Positions 9,965 to 19,252 of a stretch of 64,000 bases of DNA are shown piece by piece. The notes under the pieces were generated by a model. It searched no databases. It was not told where the DNA came from and saw nothing but the letters and a program-made list of their open reading frames with translations. This stretch comes from Hyphomicrobium_A sp963759735 (GTDB lineage Bacteria; Pseudomonadota; Alphaproteobacteria; Rhizobiales; Hyphomicrobiaceae): positions 62,001 to 126,000 of the forward strand of contig CAVXAF010000001.1 in NCBI GenBank assembly GCA_963759735.1, written 5' to 3'. The translations under genes and the position numbers were made by a program. Position 1 is the first letter of the stretch. The number at the start of each line of letters is the position of its first letter.

Positions 9965-10831
9965 CTACTGCTCCAACTCGGCGCGCTGGTCCTTGACGCG
10001 GCGCGGATTAGGCTCTGGAACCACCGCCGGCTGCTCGTTCTTGCTTGTCGCGGAGTTGAGCGGCAGGCAACTCTTGAAGCGCGACGCCGCATCCTCGGTG
10101 ACGATGGCAATCGCCGTGAAGCGCTGGCTGCTCCACTGCTGCAGTACCGCGACGCGATCTTCCGGCATGCCAATGCGTGCGTTGGTGCCCTTGTCGGCCC
10201 CGTCCCAGACGTGAACGAAGATGCACGATCCGGCCTTGGCGCCGCGCCGCGCCGGATAGTCAACCATCAGGGCGCGCTTGAGGCCCGGGACCGCCGACAT
10301 ATCCTCGGCGCTCTTCACTTTCGCGGCGAGTTCCTTGCTCACGATGCGTCCGTACAGCGCCGACGTCGGATCATCGACGCAGAAGCTGCGCCCGGTCTCG
10401 AGTTTCGTATAGCCCCTGATTTTATTTGGTTCAAAGCCGAAGGGACCGGCGACGCGGAAGATACCGGCCGGCGTGCGCTTGTCGCCCTCGCGCTTTACCG
10501 GCTCGTCTTTCTTGGCGAGGTAGTCGAAATCCTCGGACCATCCGATGCCGCCAATCCCGACGACCGCAGACTCGGGCGGGCCGGAGCGCTGCCACCCGGC
10601 GTCGGCCGGACTGCGCCTCTCAAAAGTGTGCAGCGTACCCTTCACCGACCCCATGGCGGGCACGGTCACGATCATGAGGCGCGTCGCCCGATGCAGCACG
10701 CGTGGGCAATAGGTGGCGATCGCCTGGGGAGGCGTGCCGGTCGCCGTCGGTGACGAAGAAGAAGGAGCCGCCAGCGCTTGCGTGGCCAGCGGAGCGAGCA
10801 GCGCGGCGGCGCCTAGAATAAAGCGGAGCAC
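9965..10831 (-). CDS. Secreted YkuD-like (L,D-transpeptidase-fold) protein, catalytic Cys apparently absent
   Basis: An N-terminal hydrophobic stretch (VLRFILGAAALLAPLATQALA) looks like a Sec signal peptide. I prefer the GTG at 10831, preceded by AAAGGG, over the in-frame TTG at 10852. The body carries the motifs of the YkuD-like family: KREGDKRTPAGIF, GFEPN, and GSCIFVHVWDGADKGT. In active relatives the last stretch runs on as T-x-G-C before a MPE segment; here it reads TNARIGMPEDRV, with Arg where the nucleophilic Cys is expected. DNA here is in frame on both sides, so this is not a frameshift artefact. The function may be non-catalytic, or my alignment may be off by a few residues. Confidence 0.75.
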   Translation of the reverse strand: MLRFILGAAALLAPLATQALAAPSSSSPTATGTPPQAIATYCPRVLHRATRLMIVTVPAMGSVKGTLHTFERRSPADAGWQRSGPPESAVVGIGGIGWSEDFDYLAKKDEPVKREGDKRTPAGIFRVAGPFGFEPNKIRGYTKLETGRSFCVDDPTSALYGRIVSKELAAKVKSAEDMSAVPGLKRALMVDYPARRGAKAGSCIFVHVWDGADKGTNARIGMPEDRVAVLQQWSSQRFTAIAIVTEDAASRFKSCLPLNSATSKNEQPAVVPEPNPRRVKDQRAELEQ

Positions 10832-10887
10832 GATGATGGGCCCTTTGCACAAATTGTATCGAATAGGTGCTGGGCCTGAAGGTACGT

Positions 10888-13800
10888 TTAGATTTCTAAA
10901 ACTTCGGTAACGCCGGGCGTCGCCGAGAGTATGCCGGCGCTCGAAGGGGAAACGTCGAAGCGACCGGCGACGCCGAATTCGAGTTCTTTGCCGCGATCGC
11001 CGAGAGCCAGCACCAGGCGGATCTCGCCCTTACCGCCCGGCTTGAGCCGCGACTTGATCACCGCCAGCGCGCCCGCGTTCTTTTCGATGAAGTGGCGGTC
11101 GAGAACCAGCTTGAGGCCGCGCTGCACGTTGGCCGCCGCCTTGTCGAGCGCCTCGATACCTTCAACGCGCATCTTCAGCGTGTCCCCGTCGCGCTCGGCG
11201 GTGACGCCGAGCAGCACCGCCGTGCCCGGCTCGAGCAGATCGCGCGCGACGGCCAGCGTGTCGGAGAAGATCACCGCCTCGAACTGCCCGGTGGTGTCGG
11301 AGAACATGCCGAAGGCGAACTTGTTGCCCTTCTGCGAGCGTCGCTCGCGCGCTGCGATGACGATGCCGGCAAGCTGCCCGCTCGTCGCCCCGCGTTCGGT
11401 CAGCGCCTCGAAGTCCGTGTAGCGCTTGACGCCGAGCTTCTGCAGCACCTGCTCGTAGCTATCGAGCGGATGGCCGGACAGATAAAAGCCGATGGCGTCG
11501 AACTCGAAGGAGAGTCGTTCCATCGGTGTCCATGCCTGCGTGGGCCGCAGGTCGAGTTGCGGGGCCGCCTGCCCGATGCCGAACAGGTCATCGGTGCCGT
11601 CGGCAGCGTTGGCGTCGCGCCGCTGAGCCAGCGCGAGGATGCCTTCGACGTTGGCATGAACGAGCGCCCGGTTTTTCTCCAGCGCTTCGAAAGCGCCGGC
11701 GGCTGCCAGCGTCTCCAGCCCGCGCTTGTTCAGGGCCTTAGGATTGAGACGTGAGGCAAAGTCGGCAAGCGTTGCGAACCGCCCTTTGGCTTGCCGCTCG
11801 GCCACGATTGTCGCGACGGCGCTGGCGCCGATGTTCTTCAGCGCCGCCAGTGAATAGCGGATGGCGCCCGGCTTGCCGGCCTCGCGCGAGGCTTCGGCGA
11901 GAAAATCCACCTCGGAGGCGTTGACGCACGGCGGCTGCACGGTGATGCCGCTCTTGCGCGCCTCGGAGGCAAACAGCGCCAGCTTATCCGTATTGCTCAT
12001 ATCGAGCGTCATCGAGGCGGCGAGGAATTCCTCGCGATAGTTCGCCTTGAGGTAGGCGGTGTGATAGCTGACCAGCGCGTAGGCAGCCGCGTGCGATTTG
12101 TTGAAGCCGTAGCCGGCGAATTTGTCGACGAGCTCGAAGATATAAGTAGCGTCCTTTTTCGAAACGCCCTTCGACATGGCGCCTTCGACGAACCGCGCCT
12201 GATGGCGGGCCATCTCCGCCTTGTCCTTCTTGCCCATCGCGCGACGCAGCAAGTCGGCCTGGCCGAGCGAGTAGCCGCCCATCACCTGGGCGATCTGAAT
12301 GACCTGCTCCTGATAGATGATGACGCCGTAGGTCTCCGTGAGGATGCTCTTCAGCATGTCGTGCAGGCAGTCGACCGGCTCCTCGCCGTGCTTGCGGTTG
12401 ATGTAGGTTGGGATGTTGTCCATCGGGCCGGGGCGGTAGAGCGCCACCATGGCGATGATGTCCTCGAAGCGGTCCGGCTTCAGCCGCTTCAAGCTCTCGC
12501 GCATGCCCGTCGATTCCAGCTGGAACACGCCGACCGTGTCCGCCTTGGCGAGCAGCTCGTATGATTTCTTGTCGTCGAGGGGCAGCGCCAGCAAATCGAC
12601 ATCGACGCCGCGCCCCCGCTTGATGAGTTCCACCGCCTTCTGCAGCACGGTGAGCGTCTTCAAGCCGAGGAAGTCGAACTTGACCAGGCCCGCCGCCTCG
12701 ACGAGCTTCCAGTTATATTGGGTGACGGGCGAATTTGATTTCGGATCGCGCGTCAGAGGCACCAGCTCAACCAGCGGACGATCGCCGATGACGATGCCGG
12801 CGGCGTGCGTCGAAGCGTGGCGATAGAGGCCCTCGAGCTTCTGGGCGATCTCGACGAGGCGCGCGACGAGCGGATCGGCGTCGATCTGCTCCTGCAGCTT
12901 CGGTTCCCCGGCGATGGCTTCGGGCAACGTCACCGGGGCGGCCGGATTGTTCGGCACCAGCTTGCACAGCCGATCGACCTGCCCGTAGGGCATCTGCAGG
13001 ACACGGCCGACATCGCGCAGCACCGCGCGCGCCTGCAGCTTGCCGTGCGTGATGATCTGCGCCACGCGGTCGTGCCCGTACTTGCGTTGCACGTAGCGGA
13101 TCACTTCATCGCGACGATCCTGGCAGAAGTCGATGTCGAAATCCGGCATCGACACGCGCTCGGGGTTGAGGAAGCGCTCAAACAGCAACCCAAAGCGCAG
13201 GGGATCCAGATCGGTGATGGTCAGCGCCCAGGCGACGACCGAGCCAGCGCCCGAGCCGCGTCCTGGGCCCACAGGTACGCCCTGCGTCTTCGCCCACTTG
13301 ATGAAGTCGGCAACGATCAGGAAGTAGCCTGGGAATTTCATGCCGGCGATGACGCCCAACTCGTAGGCGAGCCGCTTTTCGTAGTCCTCGCGCGCGAAGC
13401 CTTCGGCCGGCGGAGCCGCCGCCAGTCGTACGGCCAACCCCTCCTCGGCCTGACGGCGCAACTCTTCGGCCTCGAGCTTTGCCACGTCCTCGGCGCTGAG
13501 ATCCCGGTCGGCAGCAACGAAGCGCGGCAGGATCGGCTTGCGGCCCTGAGGCCGGAAGGCGCAGCGCTTGGCGATCTCGATGGTGTTGAGCAACGCCTCG
13601 GGCAGATCGGCGAACACCTCGGCCATCGCCTCGGCGCTCTTGAAATCGTGCTCGCGTGTGACGCGGCGGCGGTCGTCCTCCACCACGTATCGGCCGGCGG
13701 CGATACACAGCAGCGCATCGTGCGCCTCGTAGTCGTCGGGCGTCGCAAAATACGCCTCGTTGGTGGCGACGATCGGGATGTTCTTGCCATAGGCCAGGGC

Positions 13801-14439
13801 CAGCAGTTGCGGCTCGACCTCGTGCTCGGACTTCAGCCCGTGGCGTTGCAGTTCGACGTAAAGCCGATCGCCGAATATCGCGTGCAGGCGCTCCAGGCGC
13901 GCCTCTGCGGGCGTCTTCTGCCCATCGCGCAGGGCGCGATCGATCGGACCGTCGGGTCCACCCGTCAGGAGGATCAGTCCATCGGCATGTTCAGCGAGCA
14001 CGCCGGCCGTCGTGTGCGCCGCTTCGACGTCTGCGGCATCGAGGTGAGCGCGCGACACCAGCTTCATGAGGTTGGCGTAGCCGGCCTCATTCATCGCCAG
14101 GAGAGCGACGTTGCCGTCGCCTGGGGAGCGCGCTGGCGTCCCACGATCGCTCGCGTCGTGGCGGCGATCCTCGAAGTCTATCGTCAGGGTGACGCCGACG
14201 ATCGGTTGAATGCCGGCATCCGCCAGTTTGTCGGAGAACTCCAGCGCGCCGTAGAGGTTGTTGGTGTCGGTGAGCCCTACGGCCGGGAAATTGTATCCCG
14301 TCGCCAGCTTCGCCAGCTTGCCGATGGGCAGCGCGCCCTCCAGCAGCGAATAGGCGGAATGCACTTTGAGATGCACGAAGCGCGCCCGGGCGGGAGCCGC
14401 GGGCGGACCGGAAGCTGGCGAGCGAGTTGGCGCGTTCAT
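10888..14439 (-). CDS. dnaE: DNA polymerase III subunit alpha
   Basis: Replicative polymerase of 1183 residues, intact. The N-terminal PHP domain begins FVHLKVHSAYSLLEGALPIG. The polymerase palm contains GPGRGSGAGSVVAW and the catalytic acid motif MPDFDIDFCQDRRDEVIRYV, followed by HASTHAAGIVIGD and LKFDFLGLK-like KFDFLGLKTLTVL. The YRPGPMDNIPTYINRKHGEE and GFNKSHAAAYALVSYHTAYL blocks and a helix-hairpin-helix plus OB-fold region (AGIVIAARERRSQKGNKFAF) complete the DnaE1 architecture. It lies downstream of lolD, a typical Hyphomicrobiales arrangement. No intein or insertion was seen. Confidence 0.98.
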   Translation of the reverse strand: MNAPTRSPASGPPAAPARARFVHLKVHSAYSLLEGALPIGKLAKLATGYNFPAVGLTDTNNLYGALEFSDKLADAGIQPIVGVTLTIDFEDRRHDASDRGTPARSPGDGNVALLAMNEAGYANLMKLVSRAHLDAADVEAAHTTAGVLAEHADGLILLTGGPDGPIDRALRDGQKTPAEARLERLHAIFGDRLYVELQRHGLKSEHEVEPQLLALAYGKNIPIVATNEAYFATPDDYEAHDALLCIAAGRYVVEDDRRRVTREHDFKSAEAMAEVFADLPEALLNTIEIAKRCAFRPQGRKPILPRFVAADRDLSAEDVAKLEAEELRRQAEEGLAVRLAAAPPAEGFAREDYEKRLAYELGVIAGMKFPGYFLIVADFIKWAKTQGVPVGPGRGSGAGSVVAWALTITDLDPLRFGLLFERFLNPERVSMPDFDIDFCQDRRDEVIRYVQRKYGHDRVAQIITHGKLQARAVLRDVGRVLQMPYGQVDRLCKLVPNNPAAPVTLPEAIAGEPKLQEQIDADPLVARLVEIAQKLEGLYRHASTHAAGIVIGDRPLVELVPLTRDPKSNSPVTQYNWKLVEAAGLVKFDFLGLKTLTVLQKAVELIKRGRGVDVDLLALPLDDKKSYELLAKADTVGVFQLESTGMRESLKRLKPDRFEDIIAMVALYRPGPMDNIPTYINRKHGEEPVDCLHDMLKSILTETYGVIIYQEQVIQIAQVMGGYSLGQADLLRRAMGKKDKAEMARHQARFVEGAMSKGVSKKDATYIFELVDKFAGYGFNKSHAAAYALVSYHTAYLKANYREEFLAASMTLDMSNTDKLALFASEARKSGITVQPPCVNASEVDFLAEASREAGKPGAIRYSLAALKNIGASAVATIVAERQAKGRFATLADFASRLNPKALNKRGLETLAAAGAFEALEKNRALVHANVEGILALAQRRDANAADGTDDLFGIGQAAPQLDLRPTQAWTPMERLSFEFDAIGFYLSGHPLDSYEQVLQKLGVKRYTDFEALTERGATSGQLAGIVIAARERRSQKGNKFAFGMFSDTTGQFEAVIFSDTLAVARDLLEPGTAVLLGVTAERDGDTLKMRVEGIEALDKAAANVQRGLKLVLDRHFIEKNAGALAVIKSRLKPGGKGEIRLVLALGDRGKELEFGVAGRFDVSPSSAGILSATPGVTEVLEI

Positions 14440-14521
14440 GCGCTGAACTTAGACCACGCGCCAGGGCGGCCCAAGGCCCGCGGGCCGCCTATCCCGTCCC
14501 GTCACCGGGCCAGCTTGCGCC

Positions 14522-15286
14522 CTAGCGCATCGAACTCGGCGGCACTTCGATCAACAGGCCGTTGTCCATCCGCAGCACGCGGTCCATGCGGCGGGCCAGT
14601 TCGAGGTTATGCGTGGCAATCAGCGCAGCGACGCCGGTGGTGCGGATGAGGTGCACCAGCGCATCGAACACATGCTCCGCGGTGTGCGGGTCGAGGTTGC
14701 CGGTCGGCTCGTCTGCGAGAATGAGACGCGGATCGTTGGCCAGCGCCCGTGCAATCGCGGTGCGCTGCTGCTCGCCGCCCGACAGCTGCGCCGGGCGATG
14801 ATCGACGCGCTCGGCAAGGCCCAATGATCCGAGCAATTGTTTAGCGCGCAGCGCCGCCTGCTTCTTGCTGCGCCCCAGAATCATTTGCGGAATGACGACG
14901 TTTTCGGCCGCCGAGAACTCCGGCAGCAGTTGGTGGAACTGATAGATGAAGCCCATCTTCACCCGCCGCACGCGCGTGCGCTCGGCGTCGTTCATTCCCG
15001 TGCAGTCATCGCCGCCGATAATGACCTTGCCGCCGTCCGGCGTTTCAAGCAGGCCGGCGATGTGCAGCAGCGTCGACTTGCCGGCGCCCGAGGGACCCAC
15101 CAGCGCCACCGCCTGTCCAGGGTAGATGTCGGCACAGGCCCCGTTCAGCACCGAGATGCGGCGCGGACCCTGGTGAAACACGCGCACGAGCCGGTCGAGC
15201 CTCAGCGCAGGCTGCGCAGTGTCTCGCCCGTTGTCTCGCACGGCTAGCAGCTCCTCGGCCAGATCGGTCATGCGGCGGTCGCTCAT
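14522..15286 (-). CDS. lolD: LolD, lipoprotein-releasing ABC transporter ATPase
   Basis: ATPase of the LolCDE machine, which extracts lipoproteins from the inner membrane for LolA. Walker A is GPSGAGKST, the Q-loop region is GFIYQFHQLLPEFSA (the FxxQFHxLLPEF motif typical of LolD), the signature is LSGGEQQR and Walker B is LILADEPT followed by a switch His in ATHN. The ATG at 15286 overlaps the lolC TGA as ATGA, suggesting translational coupling; a longer frame reaches 15331 within lolC. About 254 residues, slightly longer than E. coli LolD at the N-terminus. Confidence 0.95.
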   Translation of the reverse strand: MSDRRMTDLAEELLAVRDNGRDTAQPALRLDRLVRVFHQGPRRISVLNGACADIYPGQAVALVGPSGAGKSTLLHIAGLLETPDGGKVIIGGDDCTGMNDAERTRVRRVKMGFIYQFHQLLPEFSAAENVVIPQMILGRSKKQAALRAKQLLGSLGLAERVDHRPAQLSGGEQQRTAIARALANDPRLILADEPTGNLDPHTAEHVFDALVHLIRTTGVAALIATHNLELARRMDRVLRMDNGLLIEVPPSSMR

Positions 15287-16593
15287 TCGTAGCGCAGAGC
15301 CTCCACAGGATCGAGCGTGGAAGCGCGCCATGACGGATAAAGCGTGGCCAGGATGGAGAGAGCAAGCGCCATGCCGACGATGGTCACGGTTTCGCGCGGC
15401 TCCATGTCGGCCGGGAGCCGCGTCAGGTAGTAGACGTTGGGATCAAACAGCGTCGTGCTGGTCATCCAGGATACCAGCTCGCGGATGGATTCTATGTTGA
15501 GACAGAAGACGATACCGAGAATGAGCCCGGCCAGGGTGCCGACGATGCCTATGGATGCCCCGGTGATCAGGAAGACGCGCATCACGGCGCCCCGCGTCGC
15601 CCCCATGGTGCGCAGGATGGCAACGTCGCGGCCTTTGTCCTTCACCAACATCATCAGGCCGGAAATGATGTTGAGCGCGGCGACGAGCACGATCAGAGAC
15701 AGGATGATGAACATCACGTTGCGCTCAACCTCGAGCACTGTGAAGAACGTTTCATTGCGCGCTCGCCAGTCCGAAACATGGTTGGTTGGTCCCACCCCCC
15801 GTTTCACATCCAGCAAGGCGCTTTCTATGGAGCCAGGGTGATCGATAATCACCTCGATGGCATCCACCTCCGCCCCGCGCGAGAAGTAGCGCTGCGCTTC
15901 CAGCAGCGGCATGAAGACCATGGTGCGGTCGTATTCGGCCATCCCCATCTCGAACAGGGCGGCGATCACGTAGGGCTTGGTGCGCGGCGCGGTGCCGAAG
16001 GGGGTCGAGGCGCCGCGCGGGGAAACGAGCGTGATCGTATCGCCGACGTTGACGCGCAGCATATTGGCAAGTCGGGTGCCGATGGCGATGCCGCTCCCCT
16101 GCCCGAAACCATCGAGCGAGCCGAAGCGGATGTTGTCGGCAATGAGCGGCAACGAGCGCATGCCTTCTTCGGACATGCCGCGCACCAGCGCGCCGGTGGC
16201 CTGTACCGCGGAGGAGACCATCACCTGGCCTTCGATCAGCGGCATCGCCGACTTGACGCCGCTGATGGCTGCTATGCGCTTGGCCACCGCGTCGTAGTCC
16301 TCGAACGGGCCGCCGATCTTGTTGACGATGATGTGCCCATTGAGGCCGAGGATCTTGGCGAACAGCTCGTTACGGAAACCGTTCATCACCGCCATGACGA
16401 TGATCAGCGTGGCGACGCCCAGCATGATTCCGGTAAACGAGAAGCCGGCGATGACGGAGATGAAGCCTTCGCTCCGGCGCGCCCTCAGATAGCGCAGGGC
16501 GAGCATCCACTCATAGGCCGAAAACGGCATCGTATCGCGCACCCGCTCGCGGGCGACAGGCTTGCCCAGTGCTGCCGAAGATGCGGTCGCCAT
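15283..16593 (-). CDS. lolC: LolC/E-family lipoprotein-releasing permease
   Basis: Membrane subunit of the lipoprotein exporter; alphaproteobacteria usually have a single LolC/E-like protein acting as a homodimer. 436 residues: transmembrane helix 1 (GFISVIAGFSFTGIMLGVAT), a large periplasmic MacB-like domain (NGFRNELFAKILGLNGHI onward), and three C-terminal helices around MFIILSLIVLVAALNIISGL, FLITGASIGIVGTLAGLILG and VTIVGMALALSILATLYPSW. An alternative start at 16530 (MPFSAYEWMLALRYL) is closer to the conserved beginning. It sits between proS and lolD. Confidence 0.93.
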   Translation of the reverse strand: MATASSAALGKPVARERVRDTMPFSAYEWMLALRYLRARRSEGFISVIAGFSFTGIMLGVATLIIVMAVMNGFRNELFAKILGLNGHIIVNKIGGPFEDYDAVAKRIAAISGVKSAMPLIEGQVMVSSAVQATGALVRGMSEEGMRSLPLIADNIRFGSLDGFGQGSGIAIGTRLANMLRVNVGDTITLVSPRGASTPFGTAPRTKPYVIAALFEMGMAEYDRTMVFMPLLEAQRYFSRGAEVDAIEVIIDHPGSIESALLDVKRGVGPTNHVSDWRARNETFFTVLEVERNVMFIILSLIVLVAALNIISGLMMLVKDKGRDVAILRTMGATRGAVMRVFLITGASIGIVGTLAGLILGIVFCLNIESIRELVSWMTSTTLFDPNVYYLTRLPADMEPRETVTIVGMALALSILATLYPSWRASTLDPVEALRYE

Positions 16594-16722
16594 GCTCAGT
16601 CGCCCCCGTAAACCTTAACGTGACGCGCGAACGCCGCTGCCAGACAGCGTGTCTCTCGCTCTGCATTCCCGGGCTGCAGAGCTATCCCCGCAATCGGGCC
16701 AGATTGCGTTGTGGACCGGGCG

Positions 16723-18255
16723 CTAGTAGGCGCGCCCGACCAACACATACTCGCGCGCCGGCTCCCCGGTGAACAGGCAAGCACCCTCGGCCGGCTTCTG
16801 ATCGAGCGGGGCGTTGCGGATGGTCAGCTTCAGCGCCTTCAGGCGCTCGGCAATGGCCTCCAGCTTGGCCCCCTCGGGCTTCGCCCAGGCCACATACGCC
16901 CAGCCCTTGAAGGCCCCGCCTTCATCCTCGGCTGCGGCCGCGCCAAAGTAGTCCGCCAGGGCATCGAAGGTGGTGATCCCGGCAATGATGTTGCCGTCGA
17001 GGCGCGCCTTGGCCTCGGCGTAGAGGCGCGCCTGAATGTCATCCAGAAGCGCGGGCGCGCCGGCCACGAACTCGGCCCGCGGACTGGTGTGCGAGATGAT
17101 CTTGTCGCCGTCGCGCAGGACATCCCGGCGCATGTAGGTGACGTTGCCGCCGGCCGCATCGCGACCGCCGATCTCCACGATCACCGGGGCGCCGCGACGC
17201 ACCCAATTCCAGCGCTTTTCCGCCGACTTCACCGGCTTCACGTCGACCAGCACACGGATGCCGGCACCCTTCAGCTCCTTTTCGAGCCCGGCGCAGTAGT
17301 CGAGCAGCTCTTTGTCTTCCGGCTTGTCGCGCAGCATTGGCACGATGACGATCTGGCGCGGGGCGATCTTCGGCGGCATCCGCAGTCCGTCGTCGTCGCC
17401 GTGCGTCATGATCACGCCGCCGATGAGACGCGTCGACACGCCCCAGCTCGTCGTGTGGCAATATTCCAGCTGCCCTTCTTTGCTCTGGAACTTGATATCC
17501 TGCGCCTTGGCAAAGTGCGTGCCGAGATAATGCGACGTGCCGGCCTGCAGCGCCTTGCCGTCCTGCATCATCGCTTCGATGGAATAGGTATTGTCGGCGC
17601 CCGGGAAGCGCTCGTTGGCTGGCTTCTCGCCGGCGATGACCGGCATCGCCAGCACATTCTCGGCGAACTCGCGATAGACCTCGAGCATCTTCAAAGTTTC
17701 GACCATGGCGTCGTCGCGGTCGGCGTGCGCGGTGTGCCCCTCCTGCCAAAGGAATTCGGCGGTGCGCAGGAAGAGGCGCGTGCGCATCTCCCAGCGTACG
17801 ACGTTGGCCCACTGGTTGATCAGCAGCGGCAGATCGCGATAGCTCTTGATCCAGCGCTGGAACGCATCGCCGATGATCGTCTCGGATGTCGGCCGCACGA
17901 TCAGCGGCTCCTCGAGCTTGGCGGCAGGATCGACGACCAGTTCGCCATTGACGTTCTTCAGGCGGTGATGGGTGACCACCGCCATTTCCTTGGCGAAGCC
18001 CTCGACGTGCTCTGCCTCCTTGGCCAGGAAGCTCATCGGAATGAACAGCGGGAAGTAGCAGTTGTCGTGGCCCGTATCCTTGATGCGGGTATCGAGCTCG
18101 GCCTGGATGCGCTCCCAGACGCCCCAACCCCATGGCTTGATGATCATGCAGCCGCGCACGGGGCTCGTCTCGGCCATGTCGCCGTCGCGCACGGCGACCT
18201 GGAACCACTCGGGAAAGTTCTGCTCGCGAGAGATGGAGAGCGCGCGCTTGCTCAT
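16723..18255 (-). CDS. proS: Prolyl-tRNA synthetase, archaeal/eukaryotic type
   Basis: Charges tRNA-Pro with proline. 510 residues, intact. Class II motifs are clear: motif 2 region ANVVRWEMRTRLFLRTAEFLW and motif 3 region GVSTRLIGGVIMTHGDDDGL with the KIAPRQIVIVP anticodon-domain entry. The N-terminus (REQNFPEWFQVAVRDGDMAE, then RGCMIIKPWGWGVWERIQ) and the C-terminal extension ending in a terminal Tyr (REYVLVGRAY) are hallmarks of the archaeal/eukaryotic-type ProRS. The roughly 440-residue bacterial form without the INS domain, known from many alphaproteobacteria, looks quite different. It nevertheless sits next to lolC, where the alphaproteobacterial proS normally is. This suggests gene displacement in place. 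Confidence 0.95.
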   Translation of the reverse strand: MSKRALSISREQNFPEWFQVAVRDGDMAETSPVRGCMIIKPWGWGVWERIQAELDTRIKDTGHDNCYFPLFIPMSFLAKEAEHVEGFAKEMAVVTHHRLKNVNGELVVDPAAKLEEPLIVRPTSETIIGDAFQRWIKSYRDLPLLINQWANVVRWEMRTRLFLRTAEFLWQEGHTAHADRDDAMVETLKMLEVYREFAENVLAMPVIAGEKPANERFPGADNTYSIEAMMQDGKALQAGTSHYLGTHFAKAQDIKFQSKEGQLEYCHTTSWGVSTRLIGGVIMTHGDDDGLRMPPKIAPRQIVIVPMLRDKPEDKELLDYCAGLEKELKGAGIRVLVDVKPVKSAEKRWNWVRRGAPVIVEIGGRDAAGGNVTYMRRDVLRDGDKIISHTSPRAEFVAGAPALLDDIQARLYAEAKARLDGNIIAGITTFDALADYFGAAAAEDEGGAFKGWAYVAWAKPEGAKLEAIAERLKALKLTIRNAPLDQKPAEGACLFTGEPAREYVLVGRAY

Positions 18256-18979
18256 CGGCTGGCCACCGGCATGGTCGCTGCCCGGCCGGACCCCGACTCA
18301 ATTGAAAGGTGCCGATGTGCAGATGGGAATTGGAGAAAGGGGCGCATGGCGGGCCGGAGCGTTGCAGGCCGGCGGACGATCCGGCGCGTGTTTAGGGCAC
18401 TGCCGCCCAGTGAGCGGCTGGTAGCGGTAAACGGGAGCAGTGGCAATCCCGGCGACCCTCGGCGTTGTGCGTAGTTTTTAGGCGGAACAGGCAGGTTTTG
18501 TCGCCGGTCCGCACCTTGTCTGCGGCGTGTGCGCTGCGCCGTTGATTACACGCATCAATTGCAGCTCGGCGGGGCGTGAATTTTTTTTCGCATCCGTGCA
18601 TGAAGCCGCGTGACAGAAGGCCGCGTGTCGAGTAAACGTACTCGCCATAAGGGTGGGTCAATAAGCCGTGAAAACAGACGGCAAGACAGCCCAAGTCTAG
18701 GGAAGATGGCGGCCGCGGGACTACCCAACTAGGTGGTCGATAAGCAGCCGGACGTGTAGAGCCCCAGCCGCAGCGCGGCGGGCTCCACGAACGAAAACAA
18801 AGACAATGCGCGGGAGCAAGGTTCGATGGACCTTGCTCTTCGCGTTTTGGGCACCGCGATGCGCGGCATCATTGAATGATCGTGTGCGCATCGACGAGCC
18901 ACTTGGGCGCCGTTATCGCGTCCCGCCCGCCAAGACGAGCTCACGGGTGCCCGTCGCATGCTTCAGCGCAGCGGCGCCA
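18256..18979. other. Long intergenic region between proS and the DUF1467 gene
   Basis: About 720 nt with no convincing gene. Minus-strand reading frames here (for example 18392-18694) lack family-like sequence and a good start. The stretch holds the proS upstream region near 18260-18400 and one hairpin (18814-18838) downstream of the DUF1467 gene. I saw no tRNA, repeat or insertion-sequence end. Confidence 0.5.
18814..18838 (-). terminator. Candidate transcription terminator hairpin
   Basis: Perfect 9-bp inverted repeat, GAGCAAGGT and ACCTTGCTC, around a 7-nt loop. It lies about 140 nt past the stop of the DUF1467 gene, the last gene of the nuo-birA-rnj run on the minus strand. The tail on the minus strand is only partly T-rich (TTGTCTTTGTTTT, some 10 nt beyond). 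On the plus strand the stem is followed by TTCGCGTTTT. Directionality is therefore uncertain. Confidence 0.5.
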
Positions 18980-19231
18980 TCACCAGGGGAAGGTTTCCGG
19001 AGTGACGACCTTGTAGACGATCGCACCGTAGACGAGGGCGAACACGATGCTCGCGACCAGCGTATTGATGAGGAAAATCCGCAGCAAGCGCGGCTTGGCG
19101 GGGGCGCTCTCGGGTGTCCCGGGAACGACGCTGCCCTCCTCCGCCTGCGTCCGCACCCCGAAGGGAAGTACCGCAAACAGCACGATCCACCAGATGAAGA
19201 TGTAGATCGCGACGGCCATTACGCGGTCCAT
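18980..19231 (-). CDS. DUF1467 small membrane protein
   Basis: 83 residues with two transmembrane helices: AVAIYIFIWWIVLFAVLPFG near the N-terminus and LRIFLINTLVASIVFALVYG near the C-terminus, joined by a short charged loop (GVRTQAEEGSVVPGTPESAP). The IWWIVLFAVLPFGVRTQ start is characteristic of DUF1467, a family common in alphaproteobacteria and often next to mce and proS. Function unknown. It lies 21 nt downstream of mce and probably ends that transcript. Confidence 0.88.
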   Translation of the reverse strand: MDRVMAVAIYIFIWWIVLFAVLPFGVRTQAEEGSVVPGTPESAPAKPRLLRIFLINTLVASIVFALVYGAIVYKVVTPETFPW

Positions 19232-19252
19232 GGTCGTCTCCCTTGTGCGCGC

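Noticed and set aside
12805..14649. Very long plus-strand open frame antisense to dnaE
   Set aside because: High GC removes stops from the opposite strand. The sequence has no domain, and dnaE on the other strand is fully conserved.
16711..18474. 587-residue plus-strand frame antisense to proS
   Set aside because: Shadow of the proS coding strand.
18392..18694. Minus-strand 100-residue frame upstream of proS
   Set aside because: No ribosome site, odd composition, no recognisable pattern.
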